Source: Olivibacter sitiensis DSM 17696 (GTDB lineage Bacteria > Bacteroidota > Bacteroidia > Sphingobacteriales > Sphingobacteriaceae). Taken from it: a stretch of DNA of 64,000 bases. Shown here piece after piece: positions 34,922 to 43,540 of the stretch. The first letter of the stretch is position 1, and each line of letters opens with the position of its first letter. Where the stretch lies: the NCBI RefSeq assembly GCF_000427965.1, contig NZ_ATZA01000022.1:17127-81126 (forward strand), in the 5' to 3' direction. The notes beneath the pieces are model-generated. The model was not told where the DNA came from. It saw only the letters and a list, made by a program, of their open reading frames with translations, and ran no database searches. The position numbers and the translations under genes are program-made.

Positions 34922-36100
34922 TCATCTTTTTGCTTTCTCCCAAACACTAGACTGTGTGCCTCTGAAATATTTGATTATGCCCATCACTACGGCATAGTTC
35001 ATGACACAGAAATAAAATGGGATAAAAAAAAGCCTGATTTTAACCTTTTTTCGCTGAAAGTACATTCCCACAAGAGCTAAAAGGTAAAATATAGATTGCA
35101 CCAGCAGAAGGGCGGCATAAACTTTAGACGGATTATCTTGGTACAGCCAGATATTTGTGAAAAAAATAACGGGAAGTAAGAAAGGGGTGATGGTCCATCT
35201 CAATACACGATGACTGATATACTGAAAGCTTAAAATCGGGTGTTTGAATGGATTGAATAGGGATTTGAGTCGCGATATGGACTGAATGCCCCCAGCAGCT
35301 ATACGTATTCGTCTTTTTAGTTCTTCTCTGATGCTGATAGATGCTGTTTCTGTTGCATACGAATCGGGCTCATAGACGATGCGGTAACCAGCTTTTGCTA
35401 TGGTCATGGATAGCATAAAATCATCTAAAATGGTGTCATGTGGAAGCTTCGTATAGAGGTGGGTCTTAATGCCGAAAAGCTCTCCTGCGGCGCCTACAAC
35501 ACTGTATAGCTCGCTATCCCATTTTTTTAACGTCGATTCGTATTTCCAGTAGATACCCTCGCCGATTCCGCTATCCTCGTCAGGGGCACGCGATATTACT
35601 CGTTTCTCGCCCGAGACAGCTCCTACCGAAAAGTTGTCATAGTGTTTGGCTATATTGATGAGTGCATCTTTGTTTAGAATAGCATTGGCATCTGTAAAGA
35701 CCACTGTTTCAGTGCTGACATGTTGCATGGCCCTATCTATCGCTATGATTTTTCCTTCTCTTTTATCCTGATGCAACAGCAATAAATCGGAATGTTTCAA
35801 TATAATCTCCGGAGAGTCGTCGGTAGAACCGTCAGTGACGAAAAGTATACGCAGCTTCCCCCTTGGATATGTTAGCGACTGACAGTTTTTGATTTTTTCT
35901 TCTAAACAGCCCGCCTCATTATAGGCTGCTATAATCAAGGTGCAAGTAGGCAGGCTATCATGATTTACTTCAAATGAATGACTTTTTTTATAAGAGGAAG
36001 AAGCCAGTCTTTTCAGCCTTGTAATTACGTAGAGAAGGATACCATATCCGATAAAAGAGTAAAAAACGATAAATACGGCAATCCAAAATAATAACACCAT
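34922..36100 (-). CDS. Membrane family 2 glycosyltransferase (IcaA/BcsA-like topology)
   Basis: A 392-residue protein from the ATG at 36100 (a TTG at 36145 is the only longer start). It has one N-terminal membrane helix (about 3-24), a GT-A domain (about 50-270) with CTLIIAAYNEAGCLEEKI, FVTDGSTDDSPEI, VFTDANAILN as the D-x-D-like site, and RRIRIAAGGIQSISR in the place of QxxRW, and three C-terminal membrane helices (about 290-380). That topology matches hyaluronan/PNAG/cellulose synthase-type enzymes. It is the first gene of the minus arm apart from regulators and is 64 bp from the LuxR-type regulator. Product unknown. Confidence 0.87.
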   Translation of the reverse strand: MVLLFWIAVFIVFYSFIGYGILLYVITRLKRLASSSYKKSHSFEVNHDSLPTCTLIIAAYNEAGCLEEKIKNCQSLTYPRGKLRILFVTDGSTDDSPEIILKHSDLLLLHQDKREGKIIAIDRAMQHVSTETVVFTDANAILNKDALINIAKHYDNFSVGAVSGEKRVISRAPDEDSGIGEGIYWKYESTLKKWDSELYSVVGAAGELFGIKTHLYTKLPHDTILDDFMLSMTIAKAGYRIVYEPDSYATETASISIREELKRRIRIAAGGIQSISRLKSLFNPFKHPILSFQYISHRVLRWTITPFLLPVIFFTNIWLYQDNPSKVYAALLLVQSIFYLLALVGMYFQRKKVKIRLFFIPFYFCVMNYAVVMGIIKYFRGTQSSVWEKAKR

Positions 36101-36279
36101 ACGAACATGATTTGCAATGAGCTTCCTGCAAAAGTACAGTATCAATTTTTCAGATAGGAAGTTAAAATGAAAAAATAATGATTTTTATATATGAAATGTA
36201 AAAATAGCAGTCCTATTTGTGGGGAATTTTCTATATTAGGGTTGCTTTTTTTGCAAGAACACGCTTTCATATTGAAGTA

Positions 36280-37206
36280 ATGCCGCCAACTGATTTTGTA
36301 GACGTTTCCATTATCACAGTCAATTTTAATCGGGCTGCTGTCACAGAGGACTTACTTTCATCGATATTTGGTGCAAGAGGCAAAAGGACATGTGAGGTGA
36401 TTGTTGTAGATAACGGGAGTACCGAGAATCCCATTCCCGATTGGAAGAGACGATATACCTCATCTCCAATCCGCTTTATCCGATCGGAACGAAATCTAGG
36501 CTTTGCTGGGGGGAATAATCTGGCCATTCGGCAGGCAAGGGGGAAATATGTTTTTTTTGTGAACAACGATACCATTTTTACCAAGGGTTTAGTAGAAACC
36601 TTGATGGACACAATGGAAGCAAATGAGGAGATTGGCATGCTGTCACCACAGATCAACTATTACGAGCCAAGTGCCCTGGTTCAATATGTAGGCTTCACAA
36701 AGATGAACTATTATACCATGAGAAACTCATGTATGGGTTATCGGGTAGATGATGAAGGGCAATACAAGAATAAGGTATACCCTACCTCCTATATTCATGG
36801 TGCTGCCATGATGGTTAGAAAAAGTGCTCTTAAAAAAGCGGGACTAATGCCAGAAATTTACTTTCTCTATTATGAGGAAATGGACTGGTGCGAGCGGATC
36901 AAAGAGGCCGGTTATCAATGTTGGGTGGATACACATGCCCTGATCTATCACCGGGAATCGCTTTCGGTAGGAAGGGAAAGCGTCCTGAAGACCTATTATA
37001 TGAACAGGAACAGAATACTGTTTGCGCGGCGAAATGCCAATTTCTTGCAGTTTGTATGTTTCTTTTTATACTTCTGTACGATTGTCTGCATGCGTAACAC
37101 GCTGGTTTATATGAGAAAAAGGCAATATAGTCACATAGTTGCCCTGCTAAAGGCAGTCATGTGGAATGTCATGCACTTGTTTGATCCCGTAAGAAAGCAG
37201 CAATAG
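36280..37206 (+). CDS. Family 2 glycosyltransferase (rhamnosyltransferase-like)
   Basis: A 308-residue GT2 from the ATG at 36280; a GTG further upstream (36217) adds a segment without similarity to the family. Motifs: VDVSIITVNFNRAAVTEDLL, EVIVVDNGSTENP, FIRSERNLGFAGGNNLAIRQ, FVNNDTIFT as the metal site, and EEMDWCERIKEAGY. The NLGFAGGNN signature and the C-terminal amphipathic segment (about 255-285) are frequent in rhamnosyl- and related transferases (WbbL class). It is the outermost gene of the locus, divergent from the membrane GT2, and ends before a weak hairpin. Confidence 0.9.
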   Translation: MPPTDFVDVSIITVNFNRAAVTEDLLSSIFGARGKRTCEVIVVDNGSTENPIPDWKRRYTSSPIRFIRSERNLGFAGGNNLAIRQARGKYVFFVNNDTIFTKGLVETLMDTMEANEEIGMLSPQINYYEPSALVQYVGFTKMNYYTMRNSCMGYRVDDEGQYKNKVYPTSYIHGAAMMVRKSALKKAGLMPEIYFLYYEEMDWCERIKEAGYQCWVDTHALIYHRESLSVGRESVLKTYYMNRNRILFARRNANFLQFVCFFLYFCTIVCMRNTLVYMRKRQYSHIVALLKAVMWNVMHLFDPVRKQQ

Positions 37207-37234
37207 CTCAACCTATAGACAAGCTGAGCTTTAT
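37205..37234 (+). terminator. Weak hairpin after the terminal glycosyltransferase
   Basis: AGCTCA and TGAGCT form a 6-bp stem with a 14-nt loop, followed by TTATT. It overlaps the GT2 stop codon and could stop the plus transcript. Confidence 0.35.
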
Positions 37235-37300
37235 TATATAAAATACCAAAATTCAGGGATTTTTCCAGAGTGCCAATCTGATATTTTTATTTTATTGTTT

Positions 37301-38269
37301 TCAATTGTCAATGTTCAATGCGCCCCATCCGCTGAACAATATGGCTAAGGCTTTCCAGGCAACTTCCGCATCATTGAAGGTGTAAACGGGATCTTTTACC
37401 GTGATTTGCATTTCGGTTTGGGCTATCGGTCTCTGGATAATTTCCGTTGGTTTCATCACAAGGGTCGGCTCGGCCGAATCTTCGTAATAGATTTCCAATT
37501 GCAATATGCCATGGTCTTCCGGCAAATAAAAAGGATGGGTGAAATTGATGGTGTTGTTGAATAAGCTGGATGTGTAGGTCACCAATTTATAGAGCTGGGG
37601 CGATTGGGGGAGCGGATTATTTGGATCTGTTTCTGAAATATACGCTGATTTGAGTGTATAGGTGGATACGTCACAAACGTATCCCGCTACGGTTTCCTTG
37701 TTTGTTTCCGTTTGCCGGTCATATAGCGTATGATCTACGGTTCCTCCGCTTCCTACTCCCAAATCCGTGGAAGGGACATAGCTGAAAGACAGTTCGCGGT
37801 CTTCTTCCGCTATGTCGGGTGAATTGACCAAGGTGCGGAGGAAAACCTTACCCTCATCATTTCCTTTATCGTGGTAGTTGTCGAGCTCATAGCCAAAACC
37901 GGTGGCCTTTCCCAGCACGACATTATCCTTGATATAATAGGTGCATATATTGGCGTTCAGCATCAGGCTCAGTGCCACAAATGGATTTGTTTGTCCCACT
38001 TCCTGAAGAAGCGCCATCATGTTTTGGCCATCTCCTGCACCTTGTGCAAGCGCTAGAAACTGTTCGTGAACATCGTCCTTGGAGAAGTCGAGGCGTTCAA
38101 TGAAATAGCCTAAGTCGACACCATGGCTGTACATGCCCATTTTGATGGTGCCTTCCGTAAAAGGAGTTGTTTCGGTAGGAAGTTCTGGTTGTTGGGCATC
38201 ATCCTTTTTACTACAGCTTACAAGCAGGAACAGTGAAATGGCAAGGAACGTGGCAAAAATGTTTTTCAT
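37301..38269 (-). CDS. Secreted lipoprotein of unknown function
   Basis: A 322-residue lipoprotein: signal MKNIFATFLAISLFLLVSCS with lipobox LVSC and lipidated Cys19, then a Lys/Asp linker. The mature part has repeated aromatic and acidic strands (FGYELDNYHDKGNDEG, LQLEIYYEDSAEPTLV) suggesting a beta-rich fold; no catalytic motif is visible. It lies 27 bp behind a second lipoprotein gene, and both follow a LytTR two-component pair, so they are probably its targets. I do not recognise a family. Confidence 0.75.
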   Translation of the reverse strand: MKNIFATFLAISLFLLVSCSKKDDAQQPELPTETTPFTEGTIKMGMYSHGVDLGYFIERLDFSKDDVHEQFLALAQGAGDGQNMMALLQEVGQTNPFVALSLMLNANICTYYIKDNVVLGKATGFGYELDNYHDKGNDEGKVFLRTLVNSPDIAEEDRELSFSYVPSTDLGVGSGGTVDHTLYDRQTETNKETVAGYVCDVSTYTLKSAYISETDPNNPLPQSPQLYKLVTYTSSLFNNTINFTHPFYLPEDHGILQLEIYYEDSAEPTLVMKPTEIIQRPIAQTEMQITVKDPVYTFNDAEVAWKALAILFSGWGALNIDN

Positions 38270-38296
38270 ATCTCGTGTCGTTCGAGGGCAACAATC

Positions 38297-38947
38297 TTAT
38301 TTTAGCGTGCTCAGGTCAACTTCGTCAATAGCTTTTTTCAGTGTTGCAAGATCTATGTTCGTACCTTTAAAAGAAAGGAGAAAGCGATTTGCATGCAGGA
38401 GTGTAATTTCCGATCTGGGATTGCCATCATAGTCCTTGGACTGCTCTACGGTGGCACGATTGCCTTTGATTTCCTCGGTTCGTTTAAATCCGTCCTTGGT
38501 TTCTTCTTCCATATCCATGTTGAGGGCATAGCTAGAGGTAATGATCATGGCGCTTCCCATCTCGCCGGCACCGTCGGTAATCGAAAAAGATATTTCTTTT
38601 CCCGAAGCCTCATCGGTATATTCGGCAGAGCCAGAGTTGATATTGAACAACTGGGCTTCACCTAAGGTCAGCTTGGTACGCTTGAGGCCTAAAAGACTTT
38701 CTGGAATGGCCGTTCGCAAGGCCTCTTTGGAGATGGGAGTGGTTTCCTGTAGTTTCTTTTGAAGTGCTTCTATATCGCCCATGCGGTCTGCTGCTTTTTT
38801 TAGTTGGTTTGCTCCCTTGATGGCATCGGTAATCCCCGCCGTTTTAGTTGCTCCTTCCTGTTGTTCCGATGAGCCCGATCCGCCACATGAAATGAGTGCG
38901 AATGAGATGAGTGTAGACCAGCAAAGTCTATTTTTGATATTCTTCAT
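38297..38947 (-). CDS. Lipoprotein of unknown function
   Basis: A 216-residue lipoprotein with signal peptide and lipobox LISC (Cys21) followed by a Gly/Ser-rich linker (GGSGSSEQQ). An Ala/Lys-rich helical segment (about 35-70) is followed by a strand-rich domain with KEISFSITDGAGEMGSAM and RFLLSFKGTNIDLATLKKAI near the end, which reads like a small periplasmic binding or anti-adhesion domain but matches nothing I can name. The first gene of the lipoprotein pair; two direct repeats upstream (39023-39054) may be the binding site of the neighbouring LytTR regulator. Confidence 0.75.
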   Translation of the reverse strand: MKNIKNRLCWSTLISFALISCGGSGSSEQQEGATKTAGITDAIKGANQLKKAADRMGDIEALQKKLQETTPISKEALRTAIPESLLGLKRTKLTLGEAQLFNINSGSAEYTDEASGKEISFSITDGAGEMGSAMIITSSYALNMDMEEETKDGFKRTEEIKGNRATVEQSKDYDGNPRSEITLLHANRFLLSFKGTNIDLATLKKAIDEVDLSTLK

Positions 38948-39022
38948 ATACTCTAATAACGGGTTTTATGAGACCCAAAAATAAGCGATGCGCACTTACA
39001 TTGTGCGGGCGCTGGACATGTT

Positions 39023-39054
39023 TTGAGGATTTGAGGGCTTCTGTTGAGGATTTG
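39023..39054 (-). promoter_or_regulatory. Paired direct repeats, candidate LytTR-regulator binding site
   Basis: On the plus strand TTGAGGATTTG occurs at 39023-39033 and again at 39044-39054, 21 bp apart start to start, two helical turns. LytTR regulators bind pairs of short direct repeats with about this spacing. The site lies 76-107 bp upstream of the lipoprotein start and directly after the LytTR regulator gene. Confidence 0.5.
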
Positions 39055-39062
39055 CCGCACTA

Positions 39063-39839
39063 TCAGTAGGAAGTGAGGCGGTCCAAGTGGCTCTGCACTT
39101 CGTTCTTCTTTCCCATGGAAACGGGAATTTCCGTGCCATCAGTCATTTTTAGGAACAGTTTTTTTCGGTTGAATGACTTGATGTGCCTTAGGTTGACCAA
39201 GTGGGATTGATGCACACGTACAAATCCAGAAAAATCGAGCTTGCGCTCAAAGGTTTTCAGCGGCCGGGAAATGAGAATCGCTGGAGCGTTGCCTATAAAA
39301 AAACGGCAGTAATTGTTGTCGGCTTCTACCTGTATGATATCGGCGACAGATATCACATGTGTTTCTTCGGCCGTTTTCAGGACAATACGCGCTTCTTCCT
39401 TGCCATAGGAAATATTATGCAGGAAAGTCTCCAGTTGTTTCCGGTAGTGGAGGTCGTGTATTTGGCGTAGTGCCTTTTCTATGGCTTCTACCAGTTCTTC
39501 GTTGCGAAAGGGTTTCAACAGGAAATCCAGGGCGCTGTGCTTGATGGCCTGTAGGGCATAGTCTCCTTGTCCCGTGACAAAAATAACCTGAAAGTCTTCG
39601 TGCTCTTTGTCGCGTAAATGCTTCAGTAAAGAAAAAGCGTCACCATCCGGCAGGTTGATGTCAAGGAGGAGAAGTTGAGGGACATGTTGTTGAAAGTGTG
39701 TTTCGGCAGACGAAATGTCTTTAGCGGGATATATTCCCAACTGAGGAAAATGTTTCTTCACAGTATCGCATAGCATAGACAAGGAAGATTCATCGTCTTC
39801 CAAGATTAGCAGTGATACCTGTTGTTCTTTATTGCTCAT
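39063..39839 (-). CDS. LytTR-family response regulator
   Basis: DNA-binding response regulator, 258 residues. Receiver domain (about 8-125): LLILEDDESSL, phospho-acceptor Asp60 in LLLLDINLPDGD, VIFVTGQGD, and FLLKPFRNEEL. LytTR domain (about 155-255): IIQVEADNNYCRFFI, GFVRVHQSHLVNLRHIKSFN and LKMTDGTEIPVSM, the classical strands of this fold. The start ATG overlaps the stop of the sensor kinase by one base (TGATG), so they are translationally coupled and cognate. Likely targets are the downstream lipoprotein genes. Confidence 0.95.
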   Translation of the reverse strand: MSNKEQQVSLLILEDDESSLSMLCDTVKKHFPQLGIYPAKDISSAETHFQQHVPQLLLLDINLPDGDAFSLLKHLRDKEHEDFQVIFVTGQGDYALQAIKHSALDFLLKPFRNEELVEAIEKALRQIHDLHYRKQLETFLHNISYGKEEARIVLKTAEETHVISVADIIQVEADNNYCRFFIGNAPAILISRPLKTFERKLDFSGFVRVHQSHLVNLRHIKSFNRKKLFLKMTDGTEIPVSMGKKNEVQSHLDRLTSY

Positions 39840-41563
39840 CAGTCAAACATCGGGATAGACAAAGATATACATGTTCCAGGAAAATCGGCATCATCATTTT
39901 CAGCGGGGCTTATCTGCAAGACGATGGGCTGCTTATGGGTTTTGTTGTACTCCTCTATTTGCTGGCGTACAATGGCATTGCCGAAAGAGCGTCTTGATGC
40001 AGGTTCTTTTTCGTTGTTCGTAGTGAGCATGCCTTTCCCGTTATCGGTGATGTTGATCAATAGAATATTGTTTTTTCTGCTCACCGTAATCTGTATGAGG
40101 CCGTCAATTCGATGTTTCAGTCCATGGATCACGGCGTTCTCTACAAAGGGCTGGAGAAGCATGACGGGGATGCTTACATCTTCGGTATCCAATCCAGGTT
40201 CTACCTTGATGACGAAATCGAAAGGAGCCTTGCTGCCCATCTGTTGTATGATGAGGTAATGCCGAAGCATATCGAGCTCATCGGAAAGGCTCACGTAGAT
40301 TTTGTCGGACGTTTCGAGTATGAGTCGCATGAGCGAGGCAAATTCAGTGAGGTAGGTCGTAGATTTCTCGGCATCATGGTGATGGATGAATTGCTTGACT
40401 TTGTCCAGGGCATTGAAAATGAAATGGGGATTCAGCTGCGCGCGCAAGAGCTGTTGTTTTATCTTGGACTGTTCTAGGGCTTGCCTGGTTCGCAGGTTGC
40501 GCAAACGGAGCCATACGACCGTCAAGATGAAGAAAAAGAGAATGGAGGAACCGCCTATCCAATATGCCAACTGATTTTTCCGAACCTGGTTTTCCGCTTG
40601 TAACGTTGTTATTTGCTGCTGTTTTTCAGCTGTTTCATAAGCAGTATTGATTTCGGCAATTTTTTCTGCCATATTGAGCTGGTGCAATGAATCTTTCAGG
40701 CCGATGAGCTGATGCAATGCAGTAACTGCCGAACGGTAGTCGCTTTGTTCCAGATATGCCTGCTGCAGATTGTCCAATAGCTGGAGTTTCTCTGTGGCGC
40801 TAGCGTTTGGCATGGCTTGCGTGTAAGCCGCTATGCCAGCTTTCAGTTTGCCCAACTGTACGCTTGCATAGCCCAGGTTGTTTAGCGTAATGGTTGAAAC
40901 GGGCATGTTCAGTTCTTGTCTGAGTGTGAGGCTGTTTTGGGCATGTTTTTCGGCCAAAGACCATTCTTTCTGCGTGATGTAGAGGTTACTCAGGTTGGTG
41001 AGTATAACGGCTTCAACCGTGCGTAAACCCAATCGTCGAGACAAGGTTAACGCTTCCTGGAAAGTTTGCCGGGCAGGGCGGTATTGCTTTTGTTCCAGAT
41101 ACACTCCTGCTAGGTTGGTCATTATCTTTAGGCGAAGGCTGTCTTGATTGGGCAACAAGCCAAGGGCCATTTTGAAGTAGGATGTGGCCGTAGCTAATTG
41201 TTTGTTTTGGGCATGTATGATGGCAATTCCCGAATAGGCTTCTGCCAACAAGGTGTTTCCTTGAGGGGACTTCTTGAGGATGTCCACTGCGCGAATAAAC
41301 ACCTGTAGGGCCGAATCGGGTTTGTTCTTTAAAAGGAAGCTTTGTCCCAGCCCTATCAGGGCAGGGCCTTTATCTGGTTCTTGCTGTGCCTGTTCGATAA
41401 ACGTGGTATATAGTAGTATGGCAGAATCCAACTGGTTGTGTCGCATAAGGCTATCCGCGATTTGTAGCTGATGTTCTAGAGGGACAGGCTCTGCATAGGC
41501 ATTGGTACTATACTGTAAGAGTACGGCGTAGAACAAAAGTGCAGTGAGTTTTAAAGATTGCAT
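39839..41563 (-). CDS. LytS/YehU-type sensor histidine kinase with TPR sensor region
   Basis: Membrane kinase cognate to the LytTR regulator. The ATG at 41563 is chosen because it begins a signal sequence (QSLKLTALLFYAVLLQYSTNAYA); a longer frame to 41629 has no such logic. The 574-residue product has about six periplasmic tetratricopeptide repeats (about 25-320), one membrane helix (about 342-362), a coiled segment, and the His_kinase domain with LRAQLNPHFIFNALDKVKQF (phospho-acceptor His in NPHF, about 392). An HATPase_c follows with ENAVIHGLKHR and NITDNGKGM. TPR-fused kinases of this layout are common in Bacteroidota. The ligand is unknown. Confidence 0.93.
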   Translation of the reverse strand: MQSLKLTALLFYAVLLQYSTNAYAEPVPLEHQLQIADSLMRHNQLDSAILLYTTFIEQAQQEPDKGPALIGLGQSFLLKNKPDSALQVFIRAVDILKKSPQGNTLLAEAYSGIAIIHAQNKQLATATSYFKMALGLLPNQDSLRLKIMTNLAGVYLEQKQYRPARQTFQEALTLSRRLGLRTVEAVILTNLSNLYITQKEWSLAEKHAQNSLTLRQELNMPVSTITLNNLGYASVQLGKLKAGIAAYTQAMPNASATEKLQLLDNLQQAYLEQSDYRSAVTALHQLIGLKDSLHQLNMAEKIAEINTAYETAEKQQQITTLQAENQVRKNQLAYWIGGSSILFFFILTVVWLRLRNLRTRQALEQSKIKQQLLRAQLNPHFIFNALDKVKQFIHHHDAEKSTTYLTEFASLMRLILETSDKIYVSLSDELDMLRHYLIIQQMGSKAPFDFVIKVEPGLDTEDVSIPVMLLQPFVENAVIHGLKHRIDGLIQITVSRKNNILLINITDNGKGMLTTNNEKEPASRRSFGNAIVRQQIEEYNKTHKQPIVLQISPAENDDADFPGTCISLSIPMFD

Positions 41564-41612
41564 CCAATAAATATAGATAATTTTGGGATTTTGCGGCCTT
41601 AATGGACAAAAT

Positions 41613-42584
41613 TCACAGCCTTCTGGCAAATTGGTTCACTAATAGGTTTAAGCAATAGCACAGACTATAAAATAGCAAGGGTATAACCAGTCCATTGAGT
41701 AGCAAGTTGTGGCTGTCTAGAAGTTTGTTGAGCAAAAATCGGCCAATAAAATAGGTGGCAAAGCAGGTTGCAAAACCGCCGATGATACCCATTAAGACGA
41801 ACTGCCAAGATGTACCTTTCCAATTGGATTTTCTGCTCGCCAGTACGGTACATAGCAAGGGATTGGCAAAAAAGAGTACAATAAACAAATTCAGAACCAA
41901 GTGCTGGCCCAGTGAAGGTGATAGGAAGCTTATCGTCTCTCTCATTAAGCTGTGGGATGCAGCGTATTGAAGCAATCCCAGTGTCGAACATGCAAATAGA
42001 ACGTTATAGCAAAGTTTTTGATGGAAACCTCTATGACTGTCAAGAGGTCCATTTTTCTCCAGAGATTTAGGTTGAGAGGATTGGATGAATATACGTCTGA
42101 TTATGAGATAGTCAAGCTTGATGGCGAATGCAATTGCCCCAACTTCGACAAATACCGATATGACTTGGATCCATTGATTGTACAATAGATCAAGGTACCT
42201 GTCGTGGCCAATAATAAAAGGAAGCAAGCCATTTAGCAGACCTATAAAAAAATAGCTCAGAGCAAGCCTTAAGATCGACAGCAGCAATGAAAACGTGAGC
42301 AATGAGGGGATTGTTTGGAGTTGTATCTTGCCCTTATCCATATTGATCTTGAGGATAAGGTACACAGTGAACCAGCCGACGAGCAACTCTATCACAATCG
42401 GAATCTCTAAGTTAGGCGTAAAGGTATAGGCATATTCGGTGTCGTACGGGCTAGGAAAGAATATAATGCTGATGAGTCCGAAGAGGTATTCAATGCCATA
42501 TTGTATGATACTGACCAGAAAAGCGGTGAGTACGCTACCTAGTCGTTCTTGTAAGTTCGGGTTTTCTTGAGACGTTAGGAGCAT
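41613..42584 (-). CDS. Polytopic membrane protein of unknown function
   Basis: A 323-residue integral membrane protein with about eight hydrophobic segments (for example about 18-40, 62-80, 92-118, 140-160, 195-215, 230-248, 262-282, 295-315) separated by short charged loops. No transport or catalytic signature is recognised. It lies 49 bp upstream of the LytS-type kinase on the same strand and could be the first gene of that operon, possibly a co-sensor. The start MLLTSQENPNLQERL has no strong competitor. Confidence 0.65.
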   Translation of the reverse strand: MLLTSQENPNLQERLGSVLTAFLVSIIQYGIEYLFGLISIIFFPSPYDTEYAYTFTPNLEIPIVIELLVGWFTVYLILKINMDKGKIQLQTIPSLLTFSLLLSILRLALSYFFIGLLNGLLPFIIGHDRYLDLLYNQWIQVISVFVEVGAIAFAIKLDYLIIRRIFIQSSQPKSLEKNGPLDSHRGFHQKLCYNVLFACSTLGLLQYAASHSLMRETISFLSPSLGQHLVLNLFIVLFFANPLLCTVLASRKSNWKGTSWQFVLMGIIGGFATCFATYFIGRFLLNKLLDSHNLLLNGLVIPLLFYSLCYCLNLLVNQFARRL

Positions 42585-42958
42585 TTCAGGTATTTCTGTT
42601 CAACCATATAAGTTTTGCACCATGCGAAAGGATGCTTCGAAACGCCAAAGATAGGCGTAATGCAAGTGACGTAAAATAACTGAAATCCATTAATTTCAGC
42701 TTTGATAAAAAGTATTAGTCTAGGTGCCGTTTTTATGCTTTTGGCAGCAGGAAGATAATTCGCCAGAAGGTATTCCCGTCATTCATACGCATTTTAACTT
42801 AAACTGCGCAATGCGATAAATTGTGTGTATATTTATCTCCCGCAATCGCCGATGGAGCCAGTTTAGGTCATTCTAAATGTGTTCTATTGGGGTGTCCAAT
42901 AGTTAGGTCCTCGACTTAACAAGAAGTTAAATAGCAGATAGATAGCGACAAAAAATCA
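42585..42958. other. Divergent intergenic region (membrane protein / Nudix)
   Basis: 374 bp without a credible gene. An inverted repeat CTGAAAT-6 nt-ATTTCAG is present at 42680-42699 and could be an operator. No clear promoter hexamer was found; an imperfect TATATTTA lies near 42827. Confidence 0.5.
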
Positions 42959-43507
42959 ATGGAGAACTGGAAATTAATAGAATCAGAATACTTAGTTCGG
43001 GCGCCTTGGGCCGTACTTAGGAAAGATAAATGTGAAATGCCAAATGGACATATTGTCCCAGAATATTATGTGTTGGAATATCCCAATTGGGTCAATATGG
43101 TGGCATTGACTGCCGATAATCAATTTATTTTAGTAAAACAATACCGTCATGGCGTGGGTAAGGAAGTGTTGGAGATCTGTGGGGGAGTGATAGATCCTGG
43201 TGAGGATGCGTTGACGGCTGCCAAAAGGGAACTGCTGGAAGAAACAGGCTACGCATTCGATGATTTTAGGGAATTGGCAGTACTCTATCCCAATCCAGCT
43301 ACTAGCAACAATATAACAACCACATTTCTGGCTACGGGTGGAGTTAAGGTGCAAGGGCAATCATTGGATGAGCAAGAGGAGATTGATGTTATTTGCTGTA
43401 GCCCTGATGAATTGAAGCAGTTGCTTAAAACCAATCAATTTGGGCAAGCGCTGCACACCGCAGCCCTGTTTTATGCCTTGGAAGAGCTTGGTTATATCCA
43501 TCTATAG
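42959..43507 (+). CDS. Nudix hydrolase (ADP-ribose pyrophosphatase-like)
   Basis: Hydrolyses nucleoside diphosphate derivatives, by similarity to ADP-ribose pyrophosphatases. The 182-residue product carries a complete Nudix box, GGVIDPGEDALTAAKRELLE followed by ETGY (about 76-99), with the REL-x-EE metal-binding core. Residues before it (VLEYPNWVNMVALTADNQFI, then VKQYRHGVGKEVLE) are typical of the ADPRase branch. It is close (33 bp) to the next gene, which has unknown function, and may be co-transcribed with it. Confidence 0.93.
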   Translation: MENWKLIESEYLVRAPWAVLRKDKCEMPNGHIVPEYYVLEYPNWVNMVALTADNQFILVKQYRHGVGKEVLEICGGVIDPGEDALTAAKRELLEETGYAFDDFRELAVLYPNPATSNNITTTFLATGGVKVQGQSLDEQEEIDVICCSPDELKQLLKTNQFGQALHTAALFYALEELGYIHL

Positions 43508-43540
43508 CCAAAATTATGGGTATTTATTTAACTTTGTCGC

